Source: Ruminococcus flavefaciens | Lineage (GTDB): Bacteria > Bacillota > Clostridia > Oscillospirales > Ruminococcaceae | Direction of reading: 5' to 3' | DNA: 64,000 nt | Assembly: GCA_004554385.1 (NCBI GenBank) | Contig: SFMO01000023.1 | Span: forward strand, 1 to 64,000 | Part shown: piece by piece, positions 1 to 7,782 of the stretch | How the letters are laid out: each line of letters begins with the position of its first letter | How positions within the stretch are numbered: position 1 is the first letter of the stretch | Program-made: the position numbers and the translations under genes | Notes under the pieces: model-generated | Told to the model about the DNA's origin: nothing | The model's input: only the letters and a program-made list of their open reading frames with translations | Database searches by the model: none

Positions 1-1127
1 AATCCTGTCTCTCCTTCTGTACTTTCACTGCGGTCTATCTCAAGTGTCTGTATCTCATCGTCTATCACAGAACTGTCTGCCAGCGTATATGGCTCATACC
101 AGCTAAACGGGAACTGGCTGTTTGCTTCAGCGACATCACCAAAAAAGTCTTTCCTTTCAAAATACTCAGACCTTGTCTTTGGCATAGCGTCAGAACCATC
201 GAAATTAAGGGAGCATTTCCAAAGCTTAGCTTCATCAGGCAGGTGTACTGCATTGAATGAATCATTTTGTTCATCATAGGCAGTCGTCAGCGTATCATAG
301 TAATACCTTTCCTCATCATCAGGCACGGTGCTGTAGACAACCTGTGTCTGCAAAGCTCTGACGCCGCTTTCGTCCTTAAAGATCTGATCATAGGTAAACG
401 ATGCAGCCTTTACAACTCTTCCATCACTGTCAGTAATATTGCCATATTTGTTGCTTGAGAAACTTCGGCTTACGGCATTATACGCTTCATTGTTATTGCC
501 GAATACGCATTTGTTATTAAAAACATCGAAGTCTTTATCGGTAAATTTTGCTTTTGATCCGGCTGCTGCAAGGAAGTTGCCATCATCAAAATCCCCGGCA
601 TATTCCACTGCATATATCTGATTTGTCGGGCATTCCTGAAACATCCTTACATATACCCTGACATTTACCTCATCGGGATTCTCGTCCTCAAAAGGACAGC
701 TGTACAGAGGCGTAACAAGGATATCATCTGCAATGTAATCGCTTAGCGGCATATCATACACCTTATAGGTATTCATATCCGTCTCACTTTTTATCTCAGA
801 GATAAGTGCACGATACTGCTTATTATTATCTCTGCCAAGATTACAGAGGAAATTCTGGACAAATGCTGTTTTAGGAAGAACGCCTATACAAACTACTGCC
901 GCCGCTGCTGCTGATATCCATTTCAGCAGCGGAACAGCTCTGTGTTTGCCGGTGATATTCTCAAGGTCGCTAACGGTCAGCTCGCTGTCTGAAAAATCCT
1001 GATCTCTCTCAGGAAAAGCTCTTGCAGATATTTTGCCGAAGCAGTCAACATTTGAAGAAAGATCTGACATCTTTTTCTTCAGTTCTTTTTCAAACTCAGC
1101 CTCTGCGTTGTTTCTGTTTTCTTTCAC
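1..1127 (-). CDS. Membrane protein paired with a sigma factor, putative anti-sigma factor (3' end cut by window)
   Basis: The reading frame stays open from a GTG at 1127 to the window edge (375 complete codons). The GTG overlaps the stop of the upstream sigma factor as GTGA, and AGGTGA lies just before it, so the two are translationally coupled. The product has a charged cytoplasmic N-terminus of about 65 residues, one membrane segment (about residues 66-84, Ala/Val rich) and a large Asp/Asn/Tyr-rich extracytoplasmic part. I recognise no named domain. Position and topology fit a membrane-tethered anti-sigma factor or sensor; this is inference. The protein at 46752-48716 has the same layout and also follows a sigma gene. 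Confidence 0.7.
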   Translation of the reverse strand, partial: MKENRNNAEAEFEKELKKKMSDLSSNVDCFGKISARAFPERDQDFSDSELTVSDLENITGKHRAVPLLKWISAAAAAVVCIGVLPKTAFVQNFLCNLGRDNNKQYRALISEIKSETDMNTYKVYDMPLSDYIADDILVTPLYSCPFEDENPDEVNVRVYVRMFQECPTNQIYAVEYAGDFDDGNFLAAAGSKAKFTDKDFDVFNNKCVFGNNNEAYNAVSRSFSSNKYGNITDSDGRVVKAASFTYDQIFKDESGVRALQTQVVYSTVPDDEERYYYDTLTTAYDEQNDSFNAVHLPDEAKLWKCSLNFDGSDAMPKTRSEYFERKDFFGDVAEANSQFPFSWYEPYTLADSSVIDDEIQTLEIDRSESTEGETG

Positions 1128-1717
1128 TGCTGTTCACCTGCCTTTTCCCGTAATATGGATATTGCTTTCTTGTACCTTGATTTCGCAGTAGTTTCAGGGC
1201 ATTTCATTACCTTTGCTATCTGTCTGAACGTAAGCTCTGCACAGCACTTGAGTATAACTGTCTGTCTTTGCTTTTCATTCAGATGTTTCAGGAGCTGATT
1301 TATGTAAATACTGTCTTCAACAGTCTGTTCTGCTTCGCCGTAGCTCTGTATTACATAGTTTGTGACCTCTCTTTTATGTCTGCGCCGAAGCTCAAGTGCA
1401 ACGTTGCGTGCGATAGTGAGAATGAACCCCTTTCCATCGCCCTTATTTGCGGAAAACCTCTTCACCTGCGTAAGTCTCACGAATGTTTCAATGACGCAGT
1501 CCTCTGCAAGATGATAATCCGAAGTTATACCAAAAGCAACAGCAAAAACACTGTCCTTGAACATAGTATATAATGTATTCAGACTATCCTTGGATTCTCT
1601 GCAGCTTATTATAAGCTCGTTTACAGATAATTCTTCATCAGACAGTTCGGTCTCTTTATTAAGTATAGTAAAGATTGCTCCGTCACCTCCGCTGAGCAGT
1701 TTCGATTCGGCGTCCAT
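1124..1717 (-). CDS. RNA polymerase sigma factor, sigma-70/ECF type
   Basis: A 197-residue protein with a region 2-like helix pair (about residues 44-90) and a C-terminal region 4 helix-turn-helix (about 137-190, containing LNEKQRQTVILKCCAELTF and a recognition helix with ETTAKSRYKKA). That is the two-domain layout of ECF sigma factors, which direct RNA polymerase to a small regulon. AAAGGAGTGA precedes the ATG at 1717. The downstream gene overlaps it by 4 nt and encodes a membrane protein, the usual sigma/anti-sigma arrangement. Its own promoter lies about 180 bp upstream (1901-1929), leaving a long leader that carries a perfect palindrome. The regulon cannot be told from the window. Confidence 0.85.
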   Translation of the reverse strand: MDAESKLLSGGDGAIFTILNKETELSDEELSVNELIISCRESKDSLNTLYTMFKDSVFAVAFGITSDYHLAEDCVIETFVRLTQVKRFSANKGDGKGFILTIARNVALELRRRHKREVTNYVIQSYGEAEQTVEDSIYINQLLKHLNEKQRQTVILKCCAELTFRQIAKVMKCPETTAKSRYKKAISILREKAGEQQ

Positions 1718-1770
1718 TTTCTCACTCCTTTCAGAAATCAGAGGCTTTCTTTCAATTTACCTCTGAAGCT

Positions 1771-1790
1771 TATATGAAAGCTTTCATATA
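1771..1790. promoter_or_regulatory. Perfect 20-bp palindrome in the sigma gene leader
   Basis: TATATGAAAG is followed directly by its exact reverse complement, 54 nt upstream of the sigma factor start. It may be an operator for a dimeric regulator or an RNA hairpin in the leader. The arm resembles the half-site of the operator at 1979-2002 (ATATGAA facing TTCATAT), but the spacing differs (4 against 6 bp). Confidence 0.45.
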
Positions 1791-1900
1791 TAAGTGATTT
1801 CAGACACCGAAAAAGACGAAAATTTTCAAAAAAAATTTTTTTGTGATAGGTATTGATAACTTTAATAAAAAAACGAGTCAAAAGACTGCATAATACAGAA

Positions 1901-1929
1901 ATTATAACACTATTCGGAATAAAATGCAA
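1901..1929 (-). promoter_or_regulatory. Promoter of the sigma factor operon
   Basis: On the minus strand, TTGCAT (1924-1929), a 17-bp spacer, and a perfect TATAAT (1901-1906). It is back to back with the promoter at 1948-1976 on the other strand. Confidence 0.6.
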
Positions 1930-1947
1930 GAAAAAATTCCAAAGCTA

Positions 1948-1976
1948 TTGACAAAGCTGCAATAATATGATATAGT
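1948..1976 (+). promoter_or_regulatory. Promoter of the metal-transporting ATPase
   Basis: TTGACA (1948-1953), 17-bp spacer, TATAGT (1971-1976), an almost consensus vegetative promoter. The predicted start of transcription (about 1983) falls inside the palindrome at 1979-2002, so a bound repressor would block initiation. Confidence 0.75.
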
Positions 1977-1978
1977 AT

Positions 1979-2002
1979 ACATATGAACAAGTGTTCATAT
2001 GT
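1979..2002. promoter_or_regulatory. ArsR/SmtB-like operator palindrome
   Basis: ACATATGAACA, two central bases (AG), then the exact reverse complement: an 11-2-11 perfect inverted repeat. ArsR/SmtB-family metal sensors (CzrA, SmtB, CadC) bind 12-2-12 repeats with TGAA/TTCA cores over the promoter of metal efflux genes, and this site sits at the transcription start of such a gene. No ArsR-family gene lies in the window, so the regulator would be encoded elsewhere. Assignment to that family is inference from motif and context. Confidence 0.65.
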
Positions 2003-2019
2003 GAAAGGACAGTGATACT

Positions 2020-4455
2020 ATGGAAAAGAGCTTTTCCGTACAAAACCTCGACTGTGCCCACTGCGGCGCTAAAATAGAAGAAGCCATAAGCAAGCTGGAA
2101 GGTATCGAATCAGCTGTGCTGAACTTTCCCCTGAGGAAGCTCAGGATAAATGGTGAAGTTGATGACGCTCTGCTGAAAAAAATAAACGAAACTGCCAACG
2201 CTATCGAAGCAGGCGTCGTAATAGCCCCACTTGAAAATTCTCACCATGAGCATCATCATTCTGATGAATACACCATAGAGAATCTAGACTGCGCTCACTG
2301 TGGTGCTAAGATCGAAGAGGCTCTGAACAGCATTGAGGGTGTTGAGTCGGCGGTCCTTAATTTTCCGCTGAAAAAGTTCAGAATAAAGGGAGAGATCACA
2401 GATGAGCTCCTTGCTAAAATCAACGAAGTGGCAAATTCGATCGAGCCGGGAGTTGTAATAGCTCCCTCAGGTCATTCTCACCATGAGCAGCATGAACATC
2501 ATCACCGCCATGAGGGCGAATGCACCTGCGGTCACGATCACTGTGACCATGATCACGAACACGAACATGAGCATCATCATTCCCATGAGCATTCTCATTC
2601 GGAGGAACATGGCGGGCTCATGCATGAATTAATACCCATTATTATAGGTGTACTGCTCTTCACTGCTGCAGTGATAACAGATAAGGCTTTTGATGTAAAG
2701 CCATTGTCTGTCGTTCTTTTTGCAGCTGCTTATCTCATGCTCGGCATAAATGTACTAAAAGCCACATTCAGAAATATCCGCGCAAAGAACTTTTTTGACG
2801 AAAATTTTCTGATGACTATTGCAACTCTCGGTGCTTTTGCTCTGGGAGAATATGCAGAAGCAGTCGGTGTCGTACTTTTCTTCCGTATCGGCGAGCTCTT
2901 TGAGGACTACGCTGTGTCACGAAGCCGCAAGGCTATAACCGATGTTGCCGAGCTCAAAGTCGAGGAAGCCGACGTCCTAAGAAACGGTGAATTTGTCAGG
3001 GTACACTCCGATGAAATAATGATAGGCGATATTCTCAGGATAAAGGCAGGAGAAAGAGTTGCTGCCGACGGTGTGGTAGAATCCGGAGATTCGCGCATCG
3101 ACACCTCAGCAGTTAACGGCGAACCTGTCCCACTTATCGTACATAAGGGCGATGAGGTGCTGTCAGGCTGCATAAATCTTTCTGAGACATTCACTCTGCG
3201 TGCAACTGCGGCTGCATCCGACTCAATGATATCAAAAATAGCTCAGGCTGTTGAGGACGCATCTGCCTCAAAGCCTCAGATAGACCGATTTATCACACGC
3301 TTTGCAAAGGTTTACACTCCCATAGTTATAGCCATCGCTCTTATCACAGCTATTGTCCCATCCGTTATCACGGGAGACTGGAGCAAATGGATATATTCCG
3401 CACTTACATTCCTTGTTATAAGCTGCCCATGCGCCCTTGTGCTCAGTGTACCTCTTGCATATTTCTCGGGAATAGGCGCTGCTTCAAAGCTTGGCATACT
3501 CTTCAAGGGCGGAAGCGCTCTGGAGGCTCTGGGCAAGATCAAATCCATTGCCTTCGACAAGACAGGTACTCTTACAAACGGAAGCTTCACTGTCACTGAT
3601 GTAAAAAGCTACGGCAAGCTCGACAAAAATCAGCTTCTCGCAATTTGCGGCAGCTGTGAACAGAGCTCCACACATCCTGTTGCAGAAAGTATAACAGAGT
3701 ACTGCCGAAGCGAAAGCATAAATACGGCAGCTCCCGAAAAAACAGGCGAGCTTGCAGGCAGAGGTATTTCAGCAGTTATAAGCGGAAATGAAATACTCTG
3801 CGGAAATGAGCGTCTTATGGCTGAGAACGGAGTAAGTCTCCCCACAGAAGAAAAGCTTCTTGGGAGCGTTGTTTATGTAGCAGTAAACGGAAAAGCCGAG
3901 GGAAGGATCGTCGTATCCGACACCGTGAAGAAAACCTCCGCTTCAGCCGTAAAGCAGCTTCGCTCAATGGGTATCAGAACTGCGATGCTGACAGGCGATA
4001 AAGCTGAAAACGCTGATGAAATGGCTGAAAAGCTTGGTCTTGACTCAGTAAAGGGAGGACTTCTCCCCCATGAAAAGCTGGCTGAGCTGGAAAAACTGCG
4101 TAAGGAAAGCGGTGCAGTCATGTTTGTAGGCGACGGCTTCAACGACGGACCTGTTCTTGCAGGCGCTGATGTCGGCGGAGCAATGCACAGCGGCTCAGAC
4201 CTTGCTCTTGAGGCGGCTGACGCTGTTTTTATGAACTCTGAACCCGAGGCTATCGTCAAGGCGAAGAAAATAGCCGACAAGACTATGCGTATAGCATATG
4301 AGAATATCATATTTGCACTTGCTGTCAAGGCGGCAGTAATTGTCCTCGGTCTCCTTGGTCATCCGAATATGTGGTTCGCAGTTTTTGCCGATTCGGGCGC
4401 AGCTATGATATGTATACTCAACTCCGTAAGAGTTCTCAATACTAAAAAATACTGA
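2020..4455 (+). CDS. Heavy-metal translocating P1B-type ATPase (Zn2+/Cd2+/Pb2+ export)
   Basis: An 811-residue CadA/ZntA-type pump of the cell membrane. Two near-identical metal-binding HMA domains carry DCAHC at residues 11-15 and 90-94, each followed by a His-rich stretch; the second extends to about residue 200 with many HxH pairs. The membrane CPC motif (SCPCAL, about 468-473), the phosphorylation motif DKTGT (Asp513) and GDGFND (about 704-709) are intact. Lys770 in the penultimate helix and Asp791 in ADSG match the P1B-2 signature for divalent Zn, Cd and Pb rather than Cu. The gene is monocistronic: operator promoter upstream, terminator at 4463-4493. The exact metal preference is not settled by sequence. 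cadA or zntA would be reasonable names. Confidence 0.93.
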   Translation: MEKSFSVQNLDCAHCGAKIEEAISKLEGIESAVLNFPLRKLRINGEVDDALLKKINETANAIEAGVVIAPLENSHHEHHHSDEYTIENLDCAHCGAKIEEALNSIEGVESAVLNFPLKKFRIKGEITDELLAKINEVANSIEPGVVIAPSGHSHHEQHEHHHRHEGECTCGHDHCDHDHEHEHEHHHSHEHSHSEEHGGLMHELIPIIIGVLLFTAAVITDKAFDVKPLSVVLFAAAYLMLGINVLKATFRNIRAKNFFDENFLMTIATLGAFALGEYAEAVGVVLFFRIGELFEDYAVSRSRKAITDVAELKVEEADVLRNGEFVRVHSDEIMIGDILRIKAGERVAADGVVESGDSRIDTSAVNGEPVPLIVHKGDEVLSGCINLSETFTLRATAAASDSMISKIAQAVEDASASKPQIDRFITRFAKVYTPIVIAIALITAIVPSVITGDWSKWIYSALTFLVISCPCALVLSVPLAYFSGIGAASKLGILFKGGSALEALGKIKSIAFDKTGTLTNGSFTVTDVKSYGKLDKNQLLAICGSCEQSSTHPVAESITEYCRSESINTAAPEKTGELAGRGISAVISGNEILCGNERLMAENGVSLPTEEKLLGSVVYVAVNGKAEGRIVVSDTVKKTSASAVKQLRSMGIRTAMLTGDKAENADEMAEKLGLDSVKGGLLPHEKLAELEKLRKESGAVMFVGDGFNDGPVLAGADVGGAMHSGSDLALEAADAVFMNSEPEAIVKAKKIADKTMRIAYENIIFALAVKAAVIVLGLLGHPNMWFAVFADSGAAMICILNSVRVLNTKKY

Positions 4456-4462
4456 TATAACG

Positions 4463-4493
4463 AAAATGCTCCCTGAAAAAGGGAGCATTTTTT
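4463..4493. terminator. Bidirectional intrinsic terminator
   Basis: AAAATGCTCCCT pairs with AGGGAGCATTTT around a 5-nt loop (4475-4479), with T-runs on both strands. It serves the ATPase gene (plus) and the convergent GTPase gene that ends at 4495 (minus). Confidence 0.85.
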
Positions 4494-4494
4494 A

Positions 4495-5448
4495 TCAATA
4501 GAATGTTGCAACAGGCTGTTCCGGAGCCTCTGCCTTTTCGATACTCCTTACAAGGAGTACAGGACCTTTTCCGCGGTAGAGCTTGTGCTTCTGGACACTT
4601 ATCTTGCCCGAAACAGTTATCCATTCCTTGTTTGAAGGCTCTGCACCTTCATACTGTGCAACAAGCCAGCAGTACTGAATATCCTCGACACAGCAGGTCA
4701 TTATATGGCGTCCGACAGCAAATGCATTGTCGGGGAACTTGTTGTTCTTTGCAGTGAGTGCCTTGAAGGTCATGGTCTTGCCGTCATACTTCATAGGCTC
4801 TTCCATTATATCTCTGTACCACAGTGCGAAATCCTTGTCCTCAAGGGTTATTTCGTCAGCCTCTACATCAAACGGAAGCGGATCCTCAATATCATCATAA
4901 GCAACCTTTCCGTCAGTATACTCATATACTATCTCAGCACGTCTGCTTACTCCTCTGACGATCTTGTGGAACTCGTTTGGATCATACTTCTTGTCGAATC
5001 GGTTGAAAACCACCATCTCCGTGGCATTGAACTTATCCACAACAAGACTGCGCATATTGGCATTATAGTTGCTGAATGTGGAAGCATCAACAAAGCACAT
5101 CACCTGAGCAAGTGTGGTCTCATCAGGCATTGCATAGAAGAAATCATTCATGAGCCACATACCGTTGTATTCAACAACAACGCGCTCAGCACCGCTCTCG
5201 TTCAGTATTTTTGTGAAGTTCTCCATAGTGAACTCCGACTTGTCATCTATTACATGAGTTACGATATTTTTCTTTGGCATACGTGAGATATCGTACTCCT
5301 CAACACCCTCCTCACATATAAGAAGAAGAGTTTTTTCGCCCTTGTTGAAGCGCTTGTCCTCAAGAGTTTCCTGTATGAATTTGGTTTTACCTGATTCAAG
5401 GAAGCCGAGGAAAAGGTATATCGGGATCAAATCATTCTGATCAGCCAC
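4495..5448 (-). CDS. CobW-like P-loop GTPase with DUF1980-like C-terminal domain
   Basis: A 317-residue protein with an N-terminal CobW/UreG-like G domain (P-loop GFLESGKT near residue 14). Compared with its neighbour it lacks the CxCC metal motif, and ICEEGVEEYD stands where ENEFG is usual. The last third (about 215-305) contains GRHIMTCC and, some 25 residues later, a WITVSGKI strand. From memory this resembles the C-terminal domain of the TIGR03943/YcgQ (DUF1980) family, which would make the protein a fusion; this needs a profile search. It follows the CobW gene at 5467-6429 after 18 bp and surely shares its transcript. A role in metal insertion or metal sensing is inferred from context. 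Confidence 0.75.
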   Translation of the reverse strand: MADQNDLIPIYLFLGFLESGKTKFIQETLEDKRFNKGEKTLLLICEEGVEEYDISRMPKKNIVTHVIDDKSEFTMENFTKILNESGAERVVVEYNGMWLMNDFFYAMPDETTLAQVMCFVDASTFSNYNANMRSLVVDKFNATEMVVFNRFDKKYDPNEFHKIVRGVSRRAEIVYEYTDGKVAYDDIEDPLPFDVEADEITLEDKDFALWYRDIMEEPMKYDGKTMTFKALTAKNNKFPDNAFAVGRHIMTCCVEDIQYCWLVAQYEGAEPSNKEWITVSGKISVQKHKLYRGKGPVLLVRSIEKAEAPEQPVATFY

Positions 5449-5466
5449 GTTGAATGCTCCTTTCTA

Positions 5467-6429
5467 TCAAGCCTTGAAAAGCTCAGCAATAGCCTCTTCG
5501 TTGATCTTAGAGCCGATAACGCAGAGTCTGCCGATAGTGCTTGCACTTCCTGTACGCACATCGGGAACACCCGGAACATAGTCATAGTGTATCCACTTAC
5601 CGTCAGTACCTGCAACAATCCCCTTTGCACGGAGTATCATGCCGTACTTCTCCTCGTCGCCGAGAGCATTGAGTGCATTGGTGATCTCCTCAGCAGTATA
5701 AGCTCTTGTAGTCTCTCTGCCCCAGCTTGTGAACACCTCGTCAGCGTGGTGGTGATGATGTTCGTGATCATGGTCATGGTGATGATCGTGATGTGCAGCC
5801 TCCTCAAGAAGCTCCTTCAGCTCGTCATCAAGAGTATTCTTCTGCGTCATAGCGTCGACCAGCTGCTTGCCTGTAAGCTCATCCCACTCTGTTGTAACGA
5901 TTGGTGCAGCAGGATTCTTTTCTCTTAGACTCTTTACACACTCGTCCAGCTTATCCTGTGAAAGGCCGCTTGTATGGCTGAGGATAAGGCAGCTTGCATA
6001 TGTTATCTGATTGTCGAAGAACTCTCCGAAGTTCTTCATGTACATCTTGTACTTCTTCGCGTCAACTACTGTTGTAAAGCCGTCCAGCTCAACATCGTGA
6101 GCATTGATATTCTGAACTGCGCGGATAACGTCACTGAGCTTGCCTACGCCTGATGGCTCGATAAGGATACGGTCGGGAGCATAGTCTGCAAGGACCTTCT
6201 CCAGAGCCTTTCCGAAGTCGCCCACAAGACTGCAGCAGATACAGCCCGAATTCATTTCGGTGATCTCAACACCTGCGTCCTGAAGGAATCCTCCGTCGAT
6301 TCCTATCTGACCGAACTCGTTCTCGATAAGGACAAGCTTTTCGCCTTTATAGCCCTCCTGAATGAGCTTCTTAATGAGAGTAGTCTTGCCTGCGCCAAGA
6401 AAACCCGAGAATATAGTTATCTTTGTCAT
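5467..6429 (-). CDS. CobW/COG0523-family GTPase, probable zinc metallochaperone
   Basis: A 320-residue G3E-family GTPase. It has the P-loop GFLGAGKTT (about residues 9-17), ENEFGQIGIDGG, the family metal motif GCICC (about 62-66), and a His/Asp/Glu-rich metal-binding stretch near residues 210-228, followed by a CobW C-terminal domain. Members such as YciC/ZigA help deliver zinc under zinc limitation; others act on cobalt or nitrile hydratase. It heads a two-gene operon and converges on the metal ATPase. Its promoter is at 6464-6492. I saw no obvious Zur box, so its control is open. Confidence 0.88.
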   Translation of the reverse strand: MTKITIFSGFLGAGKTTLIKKLIQEGYKGEKLVLIENEFGQIGIDGGFLQDAGVEITEMNSGCICCSLVGDFGKALEKVLADYAPDRILIEPSGVGKLSDVIRAVQNINAHDVELDGFTTVVDAKKYKMYMKNFGEFFDNQITYASCLILSHTSGLSQDKLDECVKSLREKNPAAPIVTTEWDELTGKQLVDAMTQKNTLDDELKELLEEAAHHDHHHDHDHEHHHHHADEVFTSWGRETTRAYTAEEITNALNALGDEEKYGMILRAKGIVAGTDGKWIHYDYVPGVPDVRTGSASTIGRLCVIGSKINEEAIAELFKA

Positions 6430-6463
6430 GTAGAAACACTTCTTTCTTTTAAATTCAACTTAT

Positions 6464-6492
6464 ATTATAGCACATTGATAAATATAAATCAA
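6464..6492 (-). promoter_or_regulatory. Promoter of the CobW operon
   Basis: On the minus strand TTGATT (6487-6492), 17-bp spacer, TATAAT (6464-6469), about 35 nt before the ATG at 6429. Confidence 0.7.
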
Positions 6493-6500
6493 GTCCCAAT

Positions 6501-6612
6501 CAGACAAGAGGTGAGCCCCTCCGGAGTACCCGCAGCAAAAAATTACCGGGTCCATAATTTCAGACCCGGTAACAAACTTTTTCTGTTAATGGCAGCTGTC
6601 TTTGCGCAGTCC
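6501..6612 (+). repeat. Diverged copy (copy C) of the ~110-bp structured intergenic repeat
   Basis: Aligned to the copies at 59393-59512 and 12455-12563 it keeps, in order and at similar spacing, CAAGAGGTGAGCCCCTCCGG, CGCAG, AATTTCAG, CGGTAAC, TTTTTCTGTTAA and a terminal GCAGTCC. The left half of the closing stem is lost. An inner hairpin has become a minus-strand terminator (6537-6572). Matching was done by eye. Confidence 0.55.
6537..6572 (-). terminator. Intrinsic terminator of the hydrolase gene
   Basis: TTACCGGGTC (6543-6552) pairs with GACCCGGTAA (6563-6572). Read on the minus strand the stem is followed by six T (6537-6542). It lies downstream of the minus-strand gene ending at 6619 and inside repeat copy C. 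Confidence 0.75.
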
Positions 6613-6618
6613 TCTGAA

Positions 6619-7689
6619 TCATTCACAGCATTTTGTGAAAAAAACGTCGATAAGATCAATGACCTCCTGATTAAAGCCATTGTACAGCTCTTTGTCTATA
6701 GAGCTGTAGTATTCCTCCAGCTCATCTTCGGGAATATCACTGCCGTACTTCTCCTTGAGAGCTTCCGATTTTGGAGTAAGTACCTTCTCCTTGTATTCCT
6801 TATACTCAGGAGTATAGAAATATGTGTTATGGCCGCTTCTACCCTCCTCTGAGAACACCTTATACTCCACATTCGGATTTGTTATTTCGTCCTTGTGGGC
6901 GATTATAGCTGAATTCTCAAAACCTATTATCTCGTCGTTACTGCCGTGGATCACAAGCACGGGGATGTCCGTCTTGTTTATTCCGTCAACGGCTGACCAT
7001 GAGGAATCCTTTCCGAATTTCATCTTGTTGTATGTCCAGATAAACGGATAAAGCAGAAACGAAGCCTTCCCGAACATACTGTCACAGGATTCTGCAAGCT
7101 GCTCATAGGGGGTGTTATAGCCTGACATTGAAACACAGCCCTTTATATCGTGGTCGAAGTTCAGCACAGCTGCCGCTGCATAGCCGCCCCAGCTGTGTCC
7201 GAGAACATAGGTATCAAGACTTCCAAGCTGCGGATCGCTCTCTATAAAATCAAGAGCCTTGTCAAGATCAAGAACAGACTGCGCCAGGCCCTTTGAGCCT
7301 TCTCCTTCACTTGTACCGCTGCCCGTGCCGTCATAGGCAAATACACACCATCCTCGGTCCACAAGTCGGGTTATAAGCTTGAGATAGTACTCGTGACCTC
7401 CGCCTATGCCATGAGCAAATGCAATAACGCCCCTGTCATTGCTGCTGCCGTAGATATAACCTTTCAGTGTATTCTCTCCCGACATAAAGCTGACGTCCTG
7501 CCGCGGATAGTCATTTTCATAGTGATCGTAGAAATATGTTGCTGCGAATCGTCTTTCGGGATAATCGCCCCGCCCGAAATTTTTGTTCATTTCCACGCAG
7601 GTTATGATATATCCCACAACTATTGAAATTACAAGTAAAATCGCAATGACGACAAGCAAAATTCTTTTTTTACTCTTTGCCTTTCTCAT
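6619..7689 (-). CDS. Membrane-anchored alpha/beta hydrolase
   Basis: A 356-residue protein with a Lys/Arg-rich start and one N-terminal membrane segment (about residues 9-31), so the catalytic domain should face outward. The hydrolase triad is visible: Ser166 in GHSWGG, Asp252 in HGSNDE and His287 in GRSGHNT; the oxyanion region is HGIGGG. This is the serine-hydrolase layout of esterases, lipases and peptidases. The substrate is not evident. GGGGGA precedes the ATG. It is a single gene with its own terminator (6537-6572). Confidence 0.85.
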   Translation of the reverse strand: MRKAKSKKRILLVVIAILLVISIVVGYIITCVEMNKNFGRGDYPERRFAATYFYDHYENDYPRQDVSFMSGENTLKGYIYGSSNDRGVIAFAHGIGGGHEYYLKLITRLVDRGWCVFAYDGTGSGTSEGEGSKGLAQSVLDLDKALDFIESDPQLGSLDTYVLGHSWGGYAAAAVLNFDHDIKGCVSMSGYNTPYEQLAESCDSMFGKASFLLYPFIWTYNKMKFGKDSSWSAVDGINKTDIPVLVIHGSNDEIIGFENSAIIAHKDEITNPNVEYKVFSEEGRSGHNTYFYTPEYKEYKEKVLTPKSEALKEKYGSDIPEDELEEYYSSIDKELYNGFNQEVIDLIDVFFTKCCE

Positions 7690-7743
7690 ATCTATATCCC
7701 CCGAGTATATAATAGTCCCTGTTTGAGTTTTTACGGTAATTGC

Positions 7744-7770
7744 AAAAAGGCTGCCGCAACTGCGGCAGCC
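7744..7770 (-). terminator. Intrinsic terminator of the EF-G-like gene
   Basis: GGCTGCCGCA (7749-7758) pairs with TGCGGCAGCC (7761-7770); on the minus strand the perfect 10-bp stem is followed by TTTTT. Confidence 0.88.
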
Positions 7771-7782
7771 GCTGTATTCTGC

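Noticed and set aside
6430..6500. Zur box before the CobW operon
   Set aside because: No 7-1-7 style palindrome of the Zur type was found by eye.
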